Source: CADEED01 sp041395625 (GTDB lineage Bacteria; Pseudomonadota; Gammaproteobacteria; Steroidobacterales; Steroidobacteraceae). Taken from it: 64,000 bases of DNA. Position numbers and translations under genes: made by a program. The stretch's first letter is position 1; every line of letters begins with the position of its first letter. The stretch spans positions 124,001-188,000 of the forward strand of contig JAWLAE010000005.1 of NCBI GenBank assembly GCA_041395625.1, read 5' to 3'. Of the stretch, positions 16,407 to 25,329 are shown piece after piece. The notes beneath the pieces are model-generated. The model was not told where the DNA came from, made no database searches, and was given only the letters and a program-made list of their open reading frames with translations.

Positions 16407-18338
16407 ATGTGCGGTATCCATGGATTGCTGCGGCTCGATCGCCGCCCCGTCGATGGTGCGGCCATCCTCGCGAGCATGGGTGCAATCACACGTCATCGCG
16501 GGCCAGACGATGAGGGTGGATTTGTCGATGGCGAAGTGGCACTCGGAATGCGCCGACTGTCGATCATCGATCTCGCAGGCGGCCAGCAGCCCATCGCCAA
16601 CGAAGACGAGACCGTTTGGGTGGTCTGCAACGGTGAGATCTATAATTTTAGAACGCTGCGGGCCGAGCTGCAGAGTGCCGGGCACCGATTTCGTACTGGC
16701 AGCGATACCGAAGTCATCGTGCACGCCTACGAGGAGTATGGCGATGCGTTCGTCACGCGCCTCGATGGTATGTTCGGATTCGCCTTGTGGGACAAACGCC
16801 GTCGCCGCCTGCTCGTCGGCCGCGACCCGATCGGCATCAAACCGGTCTACTATCAGCAAAGCGAGGCGCAACTCGTATTCGCGTCGGAACTGAAGGCGCT
16901 GCTGCAGGCGCCTGGTATCACACGCTCACTCGATCCCGCGTCACTCGGCGAATATCTGGCCCTCGGCTACGTACCGCAGCCCGGGACGTTGTTTGCTGGG
17001 ATCCGCAAGCTTCCGCCGGCTCACTTGCTGATCGCCGAGGAAGGTCGGGTCACGCTGCAGCGTTACTGGGAGCTGCCGCGCGTCATCGATCGCCACACTT
17101 CATGCGGCGATTTCGTGCAGCGGATTCGCGCGCGGCTCGAAGCGGCCGTGAGCGAGCAGATGGTCAGCGACGTGCCACTCGGTGCGTTCCTCTCGGGCGG
17201 CATCGATTCGAGCTGCGTCGTCGCCTTCATGGCAAAACATAGCTCACAACCTGTGCGGACCTATTCGATCGGATTCGCTGGCTCGAGCGGCGCCCAGCTA
17301 TACAATGAATTGCCATATGCGCGCCAGGTAGCGAAGCTGTTCGGCACTGATCACCATGAGATCATCGTGCAGCCGGATGTGGTGGCGTTGCTGCCCAAGT
17401 TGTTGTGGCATCTCGACGAACCGATGGCCGACGCAGCCTTCATTACCACCTATCTCGTGTCGGAATTCGCGCGCCGCGACGTGACCGTGATTCTATCGGG
17501 CGTTGGTGGCGATGAATTGTTCGGTGGTTATCGGCGCTACCAGGGCGAGTTCTATCGCGCGCGCTACCGGAAACTGCCGCGGTGGCTGCGCCGCGGCGTA
17601 CTGGCACCCGTCGCACGCTACTTGCCAAGTGACAGGCACTCGCGCTTGCTCAATCTGTCGCGTCTGGCGCGCAGCTTCGTGCTCGCCGATGATTTGCCGT
17701 TCGACGAACGGTATCGTGCGTTCGTCGAGGTGTTCGACGAGGAGCAGCGCCGTGCACTCACCGCTGGCCGCTCGGTGAATGCGGACGCCTTGTCGGCGGC
17801 CTTCGCCGCCGCACCTGCTGACGACGCACTGGCGCAACTGATGTCGGTCGATTTCGCGACGCAGTTGCCGGATGACCTGCTGATGCTCACCGACAAGATG
17901 AGCATGGCGACATCGCTCGAGTGTCGCGTGCCACTGCTCGATCGCGAGTTGGTCGAAATGGCCGCGACGATCCCGGCTCGCCACAAGATGCGCGGCGGAC
18001 AGCTCAAGGCGCTGCTGAAGGATGCGCTGGGTGATGTATTGCCGCGCGATATCCTGTATCGCCAGAAGCGTGGATTCGGCGCACCCATGGGTGCCTGGAT
18101 CAAAGCGGAGCTGGCGCCGTTGCTGAGTCATGTAGTGTCGCGCAAGTCCGTGGAAGCACGCGGCTGGCTTGAATGGGCACCGATCGAACAGGCGATCGAG
18201 CTGCATCGCAGCGGCCGCGCCGATCATACCGATCATCTGTTGTCGCTGATGAATCTGGAACTTTGGGCACGGCTGTACCTCGACGGTGACAGCGTTGCGG
18301 ATCTGGGCGATGAGCTGAAAGAGCGGGCAGCGGCATGA
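16407..18338 (+). CDS. Asparagine-synthase-type amidotransferase (glutamine-hydrolysing), copy A
   Basis: 643 residues. The N-terminal nucleophile domain has Cys2 (MCGIHGLLRL), RHRGPDDEG and NGEIYNF. The synthetase domain has the PP-loop SGGIDSSCV near residue 262 and the conserved MSMATSLECRVPLLDREL. It should hydrolyse glutamine and pass ammonia to an adenylated carboxylate. In exopolysaccharide loci such enzymes are thought to amidate uronic acids or amino-acid decorations rather than make free asparagine. This is the first of four family members in the window; it and copy B at 20731 have the complete set of catalytic residues. Confidence 0.9.
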   Translation: MCGIHGLLRLDRRPVDGAAILASMGAITRHRGPDDEGGFVDGEVALGMRRLSIIDLAGGQQPIANEDETVWVVCNGEIYNFRTLRAELQSAGHRFRTGSDTEVIVHAYEEYGDAFVTRLDGMFGFALWDKRRRRLLVGRDPIGIKPVYYQQSEAQLVFASELKALLQAPGITRSLDPASLGEYLALGYVPQPGTLFAGIRKLPPAHLLIAEEGRVTLQRYWELPRVIDRHTSCGDFVQRIRARLEAAVSEQMVSDVPLGAFLSGGIDSSCVVAFMAKHSSQPVRTYSIGFAGSSGAQLYNELPYARQVAKLFGTDHHEIIVQPDVVALLPKLLWHLDEPMADAAFITTYLVSEFARRDVTVILSGVGGDELFGGYRRYQGEFYRARYRKLPRWLRRGVLAPVARYLPSDRHSRLLNLSRLARSFVLADDLPFDERYRAFVEVFDEEQRRALTAGRSVNADALSAAFAAAPADDALAQLMSVDFATQLPDDLLMLTDKMSMATSLECRVPLLDRELVEMAATIPARHKMRGGQLKALLKDALGDVLPRDILYRQKRGFGAPMGAWIKAELAPLLSHVVSRKSVEARGWLEWAPIEQAIELHRSGRADHTDHLLSLMNLELWARLYLDGDSVADLGDELKERAAA

Positions 18339-19552
18339 GAGTGCTGGTCATATGCCACCGTTTTCCGTTCCCGCCTGCGCGTGGCGGCAAGATCCGCCCC
18401 TTCAACATCATTCGTCATCTGTCGGAGCAGGGCCACGAGGTCACGGTTGCATCGCTGGCGCGCAGCGCGGACGAAGCTGCAGCGGGCGCGGGCATTGCAC
18501 CGCATGTGCGTGAGTTCTGGATCGATACACTGGGTAGCATCGTGCCGATGGCGCGTATGGTTGCGAGGCTGCCGACGACGGTGCCATCCAGTATGGGGTA
18601 TTTCTACTCGCCGGTGATCGCAGCGCGGGTACGGCAGGCACTAGAGTCGCGCAGCTTCGATTTCGTGCTGGTGCATTGTTCGTCGGTTGCACAGTACGTC
18701 AGCGAGTTCGACCATCTGCCGCGGTTGCTCGACTTCGGCGACATGGATTCGCAGAAGTGGCTCGAATACGCCAACTATCGGCCGTGGCCACTGTCATGGG
18801 GCTATTGGCTTGAAGGCAGCAAGCTGGCACGGGAGGAGTCGCGTCTCGCGGCGCGCTTCGACTTCGCAACCTGTACGACACGCGCCGAACTCGAGACTTT
18901 GCGCAGCTTTGGTGTCGAGCGACCCGCGGATTGGTTCCCTAACGGTGTCGACGCCGCATCGTTCGCGCCACCGGCTGATGGCAGCTACGACCACGACTCG
19001 ATCTGCTTCGTCGGCCGCATGGACTACTACCCCAATCAACAAGGGGTGTTCAGTTTCTGCGAGCAGGTCTGGCCGCAGCTCAAAGCCGCGTATCCGCACT
19101 TGAAATTCACGATCGTCGGCGCCAGTCCGCCGCCCAAGGTCCGGGCGCTCGCCGAGTTGCCCGGAGTGGCGGTGACCGGCTCGGTGCCAGACGTTCGCCC
19201 GATCGTGTCGCGCGCGGCTCTGACGGTGGCACCACTGGCAATCGCGCGCGGCACCCAGAACAAGATTCTCGAGTCCATGGCGCTGGGCGTGCCGGTCGTC
19301 TGCAGTCCGATTGCCGCGCGCGGAGTCGATGTCGTCGACGGTGAACACCTGCTTACCGCCGATAGTCCCGAGGCGTGGTGCGCGCAGCTCCAGCGCATCG
19401 TGACCGACGCCGCAGAACGCCGCAGGCTGTCGGTTGCCGGCCGTGACCGAGTGCTCTCGCATCACAGCTGGCCCAGTTCGATGCGGCGGCTGGACGGGTT
19501 GATCGAGCGTTGTGTCGAGAGCTTCAGGTCGCGCCGGACGTCGGCGCCATGA
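18335..19552 (+). CDS. Glycosyltransferase, PEP-CTERM/EpsH1-associated type 1 (stp1-like)
   Basis: 405 residues, overlapping the amidotransferase stop by four bases (ATGA). The start MRVLVICHRFPFPPARGGKI and the motifs LLDFGDMDSQKW, FPNGVDAASF and CFVGRMDYYPNQ match the exosortase-associated GT4 family called stp1. The C-terminal half has the nucleotide-sugar-binding pattern APLAIARGTQNKILESMALG. It is a cytoplasmic enzyme adding one sugar to the lipid-linked repeat; donor and linkage cannot be read from sequence. Confidence 0.9.
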   Translation: MRVLVICHRFPFPPARGGKIRPFNIIRHLSEQGHEVTVASLARSADEAAAGAGIAPHVREFWIDTLGSIVPMARMVARLPTTVPSSMGYFYSPVIAARVRQALESRSFDFVLVHCSSVAQYVSEFDHLPRLLDFGDMDSQKWLEYANYRPWPLSWGYWLEGSKLAREESRLAARFDFATCTTRAELETLRSFGVERPADWFPNGVDAASFAPPADGSYDHDSICFVGRMDYYPNQQGVFSFCEQVWPQLKAAYPHLKFTIVGASPPPKVRALAELPGVAVTGSVPDVRPIVSRAALTVAPLAIARGTQNKILESMALGVPVVCSPIAARGVDVVDGEHLLTADSPEAWCAQLQRIVTDAAERRRLSVAGRDRVLSHHSWPSSMRRLDGLIERCVESFRSRRTSAP

Positions 19553-20706
19553 ATTCCGTCCCGCGGGTCGTACATGTCATTCAGCATCTCGCGATGGGCG
19601 GCATGGAGAACGGCATCGTCAATCTGATCAATTACACGCCGGCAGATCGCATCGCACACGCGGTCGTATGCTTGTCGCACTACACGGACTTCCGTGCCCG
19701 TATCACCAACCCGGATGTGCCGGTCGTCGCACTCCACAAACAACCCGGGGTCGATCCCGCGATCTATCCGAGGCTCTGGCGAACGTTTCGCGAGCTGCGA
19801 CCTGACATCGTGCATTCTCGCAATCTTCCGGCCGTCGACTGCGCACCGATATCACGTGCGGCGGGCGTGATTGCGCACGTCCATGGCGAGCATGGCTGGG
19901 ACGTACACGATCTGCATGGCACACAAGCGAAATATCTGCGCTACCGCCGCTGGATGCGCCCATTCGTCTCCCGCTACGTGGCAGTGTCGCGTGACATCGA
20001 GCGCTGGCTAGTCGAACGCGTCGGCGTCCGAGCTGCTTGCATCACGCAGATCTACAACGGGGTTGACGTCGACCGCTTTGCGCCGCGCACCACCGACTAC
20101 CAACGTCCGGAGGGCGCGCCATTCGGGCTGGTGGACGATACCGTTGTCATCGGGTCGGTGGGCCGACTCCAGGCAGTGAAGGATCCGTTGCAGCTGGCGC
20201 GTGCGTTCGGCGCTGCCGCCGCGGCCTCGGCCGAATTTCGGCGGTTGGCACGGTTCGTCTGGGTAGGCGATGGCCCATTGCGTGATGCACTCGAGGCGGA
20301 GCTGACGAACTGCGGCGTGCGCGAGCTCGCGTGGTTGCCTGGCGCGCGCCGCGACGTGCCGGAGCTGCTGCGTATGCTCGATCTGTTCGTCTGCCCATCG
20401 CTCAACGAAGGGATTTCGAACGGCATACTCGAGGCGATGGCAAGCGGACTATCGGTGGTCGCCACCGACGTTGGCGGCAACGGCGAATTGGTCGCCGTCG
20501 GAGTGAGCGGTGAACTAGTGCCGGCGGGTGATACGAATGCAATGGCGCAGGCCCTGCTACGATATTTCAGTGACGAACGGCGGCGCCGTCGTCACGGCGG
20601 TGCCGGCCGCGAGCGCGCCGTGCAACAATTCTCGCTCGGCGCGATGGTGCAGAACTATTTGGCGTTATACGACTCGCTGCTGCCGCGGCAGCGCCGAGCG
20701 GCCTGA
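19549..20706 (+). CDS. Glycosyltransferase, PEP-CTERM/EpsH1-associated type 2 (stp2-like)
   Basis: 385 residues from ATG 19549, overlapping the previous stop as ATGA; a start at 19510 would lengthen the overlap without family support. Typical residues are HVIQHLAMGGMENGIVNLI, VHSRNLPAVDC, HGEHGWDVHDLHG, YVAVSRDIERWL, IYNGVDVDRF and the GT-B nucleotide-sugar motif NEGISNGILEAMASGL. It pairs with the stp1-like gene as in other exosortase-A loci and probably adds the next sugar of the repeat at the cytoplasmic face of the inner membrane. Confidence 0.9.
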   Translation: MNSVPRVVHVIQHLAMGGMENGIVNLINYTPADRIAHAVVCLSHYTDFRARITNPDVPVVALHKQPGVDPAIYPRLWRTFRELRPDIVHSRNLPAVDCAPISRAAGVIAHVHGEHGWDVHDLHGTQAKYLRYRRWMRPFVSRYVAVSRDIERWLVERVGVRAACITQIYNGVDVDRFAPRTTDYQRPEGAPFGLVDDTVVIGSVGRLQAVKDPLQLARAFGAAAAASAEFRRLARFVWVGDGPLRDALEAELTNCGVRELAWLPGARRDVPELLRMLDLFVCPSLNEGISNGILEAMASGLSVVATDVGGNGELVAVGVSGELVPAGDTNAMAQALLRYFSDERRRRRHGGAGRERAVQQFSLGAMVQNYLALYDSLLPRQRRAA

Positions 20707-20730
20707 GCGCTCTGGGAGAACGGGAAGTCG

Positions 20731-22671
20731 ATGTGTGGCATAGCTGGCATGTTCGATACGCGCGGCGGACGCACGCCGGACCGCGCGCTGCTCGAACGCA
20801 TGACCGATATTCAGCAGCATCGCGGCCCGGACGGGCGCGGCTTCCATGTCGAAGCAGGTGTCGGACTCGGGCACCGACGCCTGTCGATCATCGATCTGTC
20901 GGGTGGTGCGCAGCCGCTCGGTAACGAGGACGGCTCGGTCCTGATAACTTTCAACGGTGAGATCTACAACTTCCGGGAGTTGCGGACCGAATTGTTAGCG
21001 GCGGGCCACCGGTTCCATACGGCGAGCGATACCGAGACGATCGTGCATGCCTGGGAGCAATGGGGTGAGGCCTGTGTCGAACGCTTCGTCGGCATGTTCG
21101 CCTTCGCGGTCTTCGATCGGAACCAGCGCAAACTCTACCTGGCGCGCGATCGCTTCGGCGAGAAGCCATTGTACTACTCACTGCTCGCGGACGGCTGGCT
21201 CGTGTTCGCGTCGGAACTCAAAGGCCTGCTGCAGCATCCTGGCGTTCGTCGCGAACTCGATCCACAGGCTGTCGAGGACTACTTCGCGTTCGGTTACGTA
21301 CCAGAGCCGCGCTCGATACTGCGCGGTGTTGCCAAGATGCCACCCGCGCACTGCATGACCGTGAGCGTGGGCGCGCCGCTACCGGCGCCACGCGAATACT
21401 GGGATCTCGCACCGTCTTTCCACCGTCGTCACGCGCTCGACGACACAGCGGCGGCTGCCGAAGTCGTCACGCGGCTGCGCAGCGCGGTGAGCCGGCAGAT
21501 GATTGCCGAAGTACCGCTCGGCGCGTTCCTGTCGGGCGGTGTCGATTCAAGCGCAATTGTGTCGCAGATGGCCGAGCTCTCGCCGCACGCGGTCAAGACC
21601 TGCTCGATCGCATTCAACGATCCGCGCTTCGACGAATCGCGATTTGCACAAATGGTCGCCGACCGGTATCGGACCGATCACTCCACGGATCGAGTCGAGC
21701 CGGACGACTTCGAGCTGATCGATCAGCTCGGCGGTTTGTACGACGAGCCGTTTGCCGACAGCTCCGCACTGCCTACTTACCGGGTATGCCAGCTGGCGCG
21801 TAAGCGCGTGACCGTCGCCCTGTCGGGTGATGCCGGCGACGAGAATTTCGGCGGCTATCGGCGCTACAAATGGCATACCTACGAGGAGCGCGTGCGCGGC
21901 TTTCTGCCGTACGCAGTGCGTGCACCCTTGTTTGGGCTGGCGGGACGCCTGTATCCAAAGCTCGACTGGGCACCGCGATTTCTGCGGGCCAAGAGCACGC
22001 TGCAATCGCTCGCACGCTCATCGCTGGAGGGCTATTTTCACAGTGTTTCGATACTCGACGCAGAACTGCGCGGCAAGCTCTACAGTGCGCCGTTTCGGCG
22101 GGAGCTGCAGGGCTACGACGCCCGTCAGGTATTCGAAAAATACGCTCCACGCGTAGCGGGCTGGGATCCGTTGTCGACCGTACAGTATCTGGACTTTCGC
22201 ACCTATCTGCCCGGCGACATCCTGACCAAGGTCGATCGCGCGAGCATGGCGCACAGCCTCGAAGTGCGCGTGCCGATGCTCGATCACGACTTCGCGGAGT
22301 GGGTTGCGGGGCTCGAGCCCACGCAGAAAATGCGCGGCGCGGAAGGCAAATACGTGTTGAAGCATGCCATGCATGATTATCTGCCGCGTGAGGTGATGTA
22401 TCGCGCCAAGATGGGATTTGCCGTACCGATTGTGCATTGGTTTCGCGGCCCATTGCGCACACAGGTCCGGGACGCCGTGCTCGGACCACGCCTCGCCGAG
22501 GCGGGCGTGTTCGATCAGTCGATGATGCAGCGGCTCGTCGATCAGCATCAGAGCGGCGCGCGTGATCACAGTCCGGCGTTGTGGGCGCTGCTGATGTTCG
22601 AGCGGTTCATCGGCCGAGTACTCGACAACGACAGCCCGGCGGCAACCAATGCTCCGCGTCCTCACCTATAG
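20731..22671 (+). CDS. Exosortase-A-system amidotransferase 1 (asparagine-synthase type), copy B
   Basis: 646 residues with both catalytic halves intact: Cys2 in MCGIAGMFDTRGG, QHRGPDGRG, GLGHRRLSIIDLSGG, FNGEIYNFRELR, and the PP-loop SGGVDSSAIV near residue 266. The HAWEQWGEACVERFVGMFAFA segment and the position directly after the stp2-like gene match the enzyme called amidotransferase 1 in exosortase-A systems. It likely amidates a carboxyl group on the polysaccharide precursor using glutamine. A purine-rich stretch (GGGAGAACGGGAAG) precedes the ATG. Confidence 0.92.
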   Translation: MCGIAGMFDTRGGRTPDRALLERMTDIQQHRGPDGRGFHVEAGVGLGHRRLSIIDLSGGAQPLGNEDGSVLITFNGEIYNFRELRTELLAAGHRFHTASDTETIVHAWEQWGEACVERFVGMFAFAVFDRNQRKLYLARDRFGEKPLYYSLLADGWLVFASELKGLLQHPGVRRELDPQAVEDYFAFGYVPEPRSILRGVAKMPPAHCMTVSVGAPLPAPREYWDLAPSFHRRHALDDTAAAAEVVTRLRSAVSRQMIAEVPLGAFLSGGVDSSAIVSQMAELSPHAVKTCSIAFNDPRFDESRFAQMVADRYRTDHSTDRVEPDDFELIDQLGGLYDEPFADSSALPTYRVCQLARKRVTVALSGDAGDENFGGYRRYKWHTYEERVRGFLPYAVRAPLFGLAGRLYPKLDWAPRFLRAKSTLQSLARSSLEGYFHSVSILDAELRGKLYSAPFRRELQGYDARQVFEKYAPRVAGWDPLSTVQYLDFRTYLPGDILTKVDRASMAHSLEVRVPMLDHDFAEWVAGLEPTQKMRGAEGKYVLKHAMHDYLPREVMYRAKMGFAVPIVHWFRGPLRTQVRDAVLGPRLAEAGVFDQSMMQRLVDQHQSGARDHSPALWALLMFERFIGRVLDNDSPAATNAPRPHL

Positions 22672-23836
22672 TTCGCTGTTTCCCAATTCGCAGCGGCCAA
22701 CTCACGGCGTGTTCGTTGCCGAACGCCTGCGGCATCTGCGTCAACATGCCGGCGTTGACGCTGACGTAGTCGCGCCGGTGCCGTGGTTCCCTTGGACCGC
22801 CGCGCGCTTCGGTCAATACGCGAGGTTCGCAAGCGTCGCGCCAGTGGAGCGCCACGGCGAGTTTACGGTGCATCATCCGCGTCATGTCGTCATCCCGAAG
22901 GTCGCGATGTGGACCCAGCCCGGACTGATGGCGCGCGGTACGCGACGCTGCGTCGAGCACGTGGTCAGTCGCAAGAGCTCACAACTGATCGATGCGCATT
23001 ATCTCTACCCAGACGGCGTGGCCGCTGCCGCGATCGCACAATACCTCGGCTTGCCCTATCTCCTGACGGCGCGGGGCTCCGACGTGAATCAGATCGGCGA
23101 GTTCACCGCCTGTCGTCGCCGGATGATGCGTGCTATCGCCGGCGCTTCACTCACTATCACGGTCAGCGAAGCATTGCGTCGACGGCTGCTCGATTGGGGT
23201 ATCCGCGCCGATCGAGTCGTCACCATCCGCAACGGCATAGATCGCGACAAGTTCAACGTGCAGGAGCAGCGGCACGCGCGAGCGGCACTCGGTCTTGCAC
23301 ATGACGGGCCGGTGCTGCTGTCCGTCGGCAAACTCGATGCCAACAAGGGGCATCACCTGGTGATCGACGCGCTGGCGCAGCTGCCGGCCGCACAGCTACT
23401 GATCCTTGGCGACGGGCCGGCGCGCGCGCAACTTGCGAGCCAGGTCGAGCAATTGCGGCTTGGCGACCGCGTGCGCCTGCTGGGAGCGGTGCCGCATGAG
23501 CAGTTAGCCAGCTACTACGCCGCTGCGAGCGTGCTGGTACTGCCGGCAGAGCGCGAGGGTCTCCCCAATGTCGTGCTGGAGTCATTGGCCTGTGGTACGC
23601 CGGTGGTGGCGACGTGCGTGGGCGGGATTCCCGAAGTGCTGACCAGCAGCGAAGCGGGGGAGCTGCTGATGGAGCGCACCGCCAGTGCGATCGTTGCAGC
23701 CGTTGGAGCCGTGCTCGCGCGCGCAGTGCCACGCGCCGCAGTCGCCGCCCAGGTGCGCGACTTCGATTGGCGGCGCACATCTGAGCAGCTCTCGCAAGCC
23801 ATGAACGAGGCTGTGCGTAGAGCTGCTCGGGTGTGA
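22649..23836 (+). CDS. Glycosyltransferase family 4, exopolysaccharide
   Basis: 395 residues, overlapping the amidotransferase gene by 23 bases. GT4 layout: N-terminal MLRVLTYSSLFPNSQRPTHG and DAHYLYPDGVAAAAIA, acceptor-side LLTARGSDVN, ISEAL-like TVSEALRRRL, then NGIDRDKF, SVGKLDANKGHH and the donor motif PAEREGLPNVVLESLACGTPVV. Cytoplasmic and membrane-associated by family. It is the last gene before the 176-base gap that precedes the AlgD-like gene, so the first exopolysaccharide transcription unit may end here. Confidence 0.9.
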   Translation: MLRVLTYSSLFPNSQRPTHGVFVAERLRHLRQHAGVDADVVAPVPWFPWTAARFGQYARFASVAPVERHGEFTVHHPRHVVIPKVAMWTQPGLMARGTRRCVEHVVSRKSSQLIDAHYLYPDGVAAAAIAQYLGLPYLLTARGSDVNQIGEFTACRRRMMRAIAGASLTITVSEALRRRLLDWGIRADRVVTIRNGIDRDKFNVQEQRHARAALGLAHDGPVLLSVGKLDANKGHHLVIDALAQLPAAQLLILGDGPARAQLASQVEQLRLGDRVRLLGAVPHEQLASYYAAASVLVLPAEREGLPNVVLESLACGTPVVATCVGGIPEVLTSSEAGELLMERTASAIVAAVGAVLARAVPRAAVAAQVRDFDWRRTSEQLSQAMNEAVRRAARV

Positions 23837-23899
23837 CCGAATCGACAGTTTTGCCGCACTGCCGCGAGCACTGTCACCACGCGACACAGCGAGCACTCG

Positions 23900-23905
23900 T
23901 ATAAT
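23900..23905 (+). promoter_or_regulatory. Candidate -10 element for the algD-like operon
   Basis: A perfect TATAAT lies 108 bases before the ATG at 24013, in the gap after the glycosyltransferase gene. I see no good -35 at 17 bases, so activation or an extended element would be needed. The placement rather than the score makes it plausible. Confidence 0.3.
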
Positions 23906-23919
23906 TTGTCGGCTTGAAG

Positions 23920-23943
23920 GCCGCTGATGCGGCTACGGTTTTT
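23920..23943 (+). terminator. GC hairpin followed by T5
   Basis: GCCGC-TGAT-GCGGC (23920-23933) is followed after five bases by TTTTT. The stem is short, but this is the only terminator-like element between the two operons. It lies downstream of the candidate -10, so it could instead act as an attenuator. Confidence 0.28.
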
Positions 23944-24012
23944 CACATCGTTCCGCCTGCGCATCACGGCTCGTCCGTGCGTGAGTTCATGCGGACGCAA
24001 AGGCGGGATCGA

Positions 24013-25329
24013 ATGAGAGTCAGTATTTTCGGTATGGGCTATGTGGGCGCGGTGTCGGCGGCTTGCCTGGCGCGCGATGGCCATCACGTCGTGGGGGTAG
24101 ACCTGGACCCGATCAAGCTCGCGCTGCTCAGCAAAGGCCAATCCCCGATCGTCGAAGAAGGTATTCAGGATCTAACGAGTGCAGTGGTGCAGGCCGGTCG
24201 GCTCAAGGTGACCGACGATGCGGCCTTAGCTTTGCGCGACACCGAGTTGTCATTCGTCTGTGTCGGCACGCCGGCGAGCGCGAACGGTCGTCAGGATCTC
24301 ACCGCGATCCTGCGCCTTGCCGACCAACTGGGTGCTGTGCTCAAGGACAAACGGGACTTCCACACGGTCGTCATCCGCTCGACTGTCGAGCCGGGCACGG
24401 TCGAAGAGCAGGTGCTGCCGCGCATCGAGATGCACAGCGGCAAACGCGCCGGTGTTGGCTTCGGTCTGTGCTTTCAGCCGGAGTTCCTGCGCGAGGGCAC
24501 TTCGATCAAGGATTATGATGCGCCGCCGTTCACGGTGGTCGGCAGCGACTGCGATCGCTCCAGCGCCGCGCTGCGGGAGTTGTTCGGGCATCTGCCCTGC
24601 GATTTCGTCGTGACGTCGGTGCGCTCAGCCGAGGCCATGAAGTACGCCTGCAATTCCTTCCACGCTCTCAAGATCACTTTTGCCAACGAGATAGGCCGGC
24701 TGTGTCAGTCGTTAGGAGTTGATTCGCACGAGGTCATGAGCCTGGTCTGCAAGGATACGCGCCTCAATATCTCGCCCGCTTACATGAAGCCGGGTTTCGC
24801 GTTCGGCGGCTCCTGTCTGCCCAAGGATCTCAAGGCCATGCTCTATCTCGGCAAGCAGCGCGATATCGTCACACCGATGCTGGCGAGCCTCCTGCCGAGC
24901 AATCGTGTGCACATCGATCACGCGATCGATTTAGTGCTGGCGGATGGCCGCCGCAATGTCGGCATGCTCGGTCTGTCATTCAAGACCGGCACCGACGATC
25001 TACGCGAGAGTCCGCTGGTGACGATCGCGGAACGGTTCATCGGCAAGGGTATCAATCTCAAGATCTACGATCCGGAGGTCTCGCTATCGCGTTTGATTGG
25101 CGCCAACAAGCGCTATATCGAGGAGACCATTCCGCACATCGGCCAGCTGATGTGCAGCTCGCTCGATGAGATGCTGGCGCCCTCGGAGATACTTGTGGTG
25201 GGCTCCAATCTCAAGAGTCTGACGCACGAACTGTGCGCCAAGGCGCGCCCCGATCAGACAGTGCTGGATCTCGTCAATATTGCCGACCGCAGCGCCCTGC
25301 GTGCGGACTATCGAGGTGTTTGCTGGTGA
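24013..25329 (+). CDS. algD: GDP-mannose/UDP-sugar 6-dehydrogenase, AlgD-like
   Basis: 438 residues from ATG 24013 (MRVSIFGMGYVGAVSAACLA). The frame is open from 23914, but residues before this methionine precede the Rossmann fold. Motifs: the GMGYVG NAD site, CVGTPASANG, RSTVEPGTVE, FQPEFLREG, NEIGRLC, the catalytic cysteine in FAFGGSCLPKDLKAM, and SFKTGTDDLRESPLV. The C-terminus ends GVCW, as I recall for AlgD of Pseudomonas. It performs the two-step NAD-dependent oxidation of a nucleotide-hexose to the uronic acid. GDP-mannose is the likeliest substrate; UDP-glucose or UDP-ManNAc is possible because wecB is in the same locus. Confidence 0.88.
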   Translation: MRVSIFGMGYVGAVSAACLARDGHHVVGVDLDPIKLALLSKGQSPIVEEGIQDLTSAVVQAGRLKVTDDAALALRDTELSFVCVGTPASANGRQDLTAILRLADQLGAVLKDKRDFHTVVIRSTVEPGTVEEQVLPRIEMHSGKRAGVGFGLCFQPEFLREGTSIKDYDAPPFTVVGSDCDRSSAALRELFGHLPCDFVVTSVRSAEAMKYACNSFHALKITFANEIGRLCQSLGVDSHEVMSLVCKDTRLNISPAYMKPGFAFGGSCLPKDLKAMLYLGKQRDIVTPMLASLLPSNRVHIDHAIDLVLADGRRNVGMLGLSFKTGTDDLRESPLVTIAERFIGKGINLKIYDPEVSLSRLIGANKRYIEETIPHIGQLMCSSLDEMLAPSEILVVGSNLKSLTHELCAKARPDQTVLDLVNIADRSALRADYRGVCW

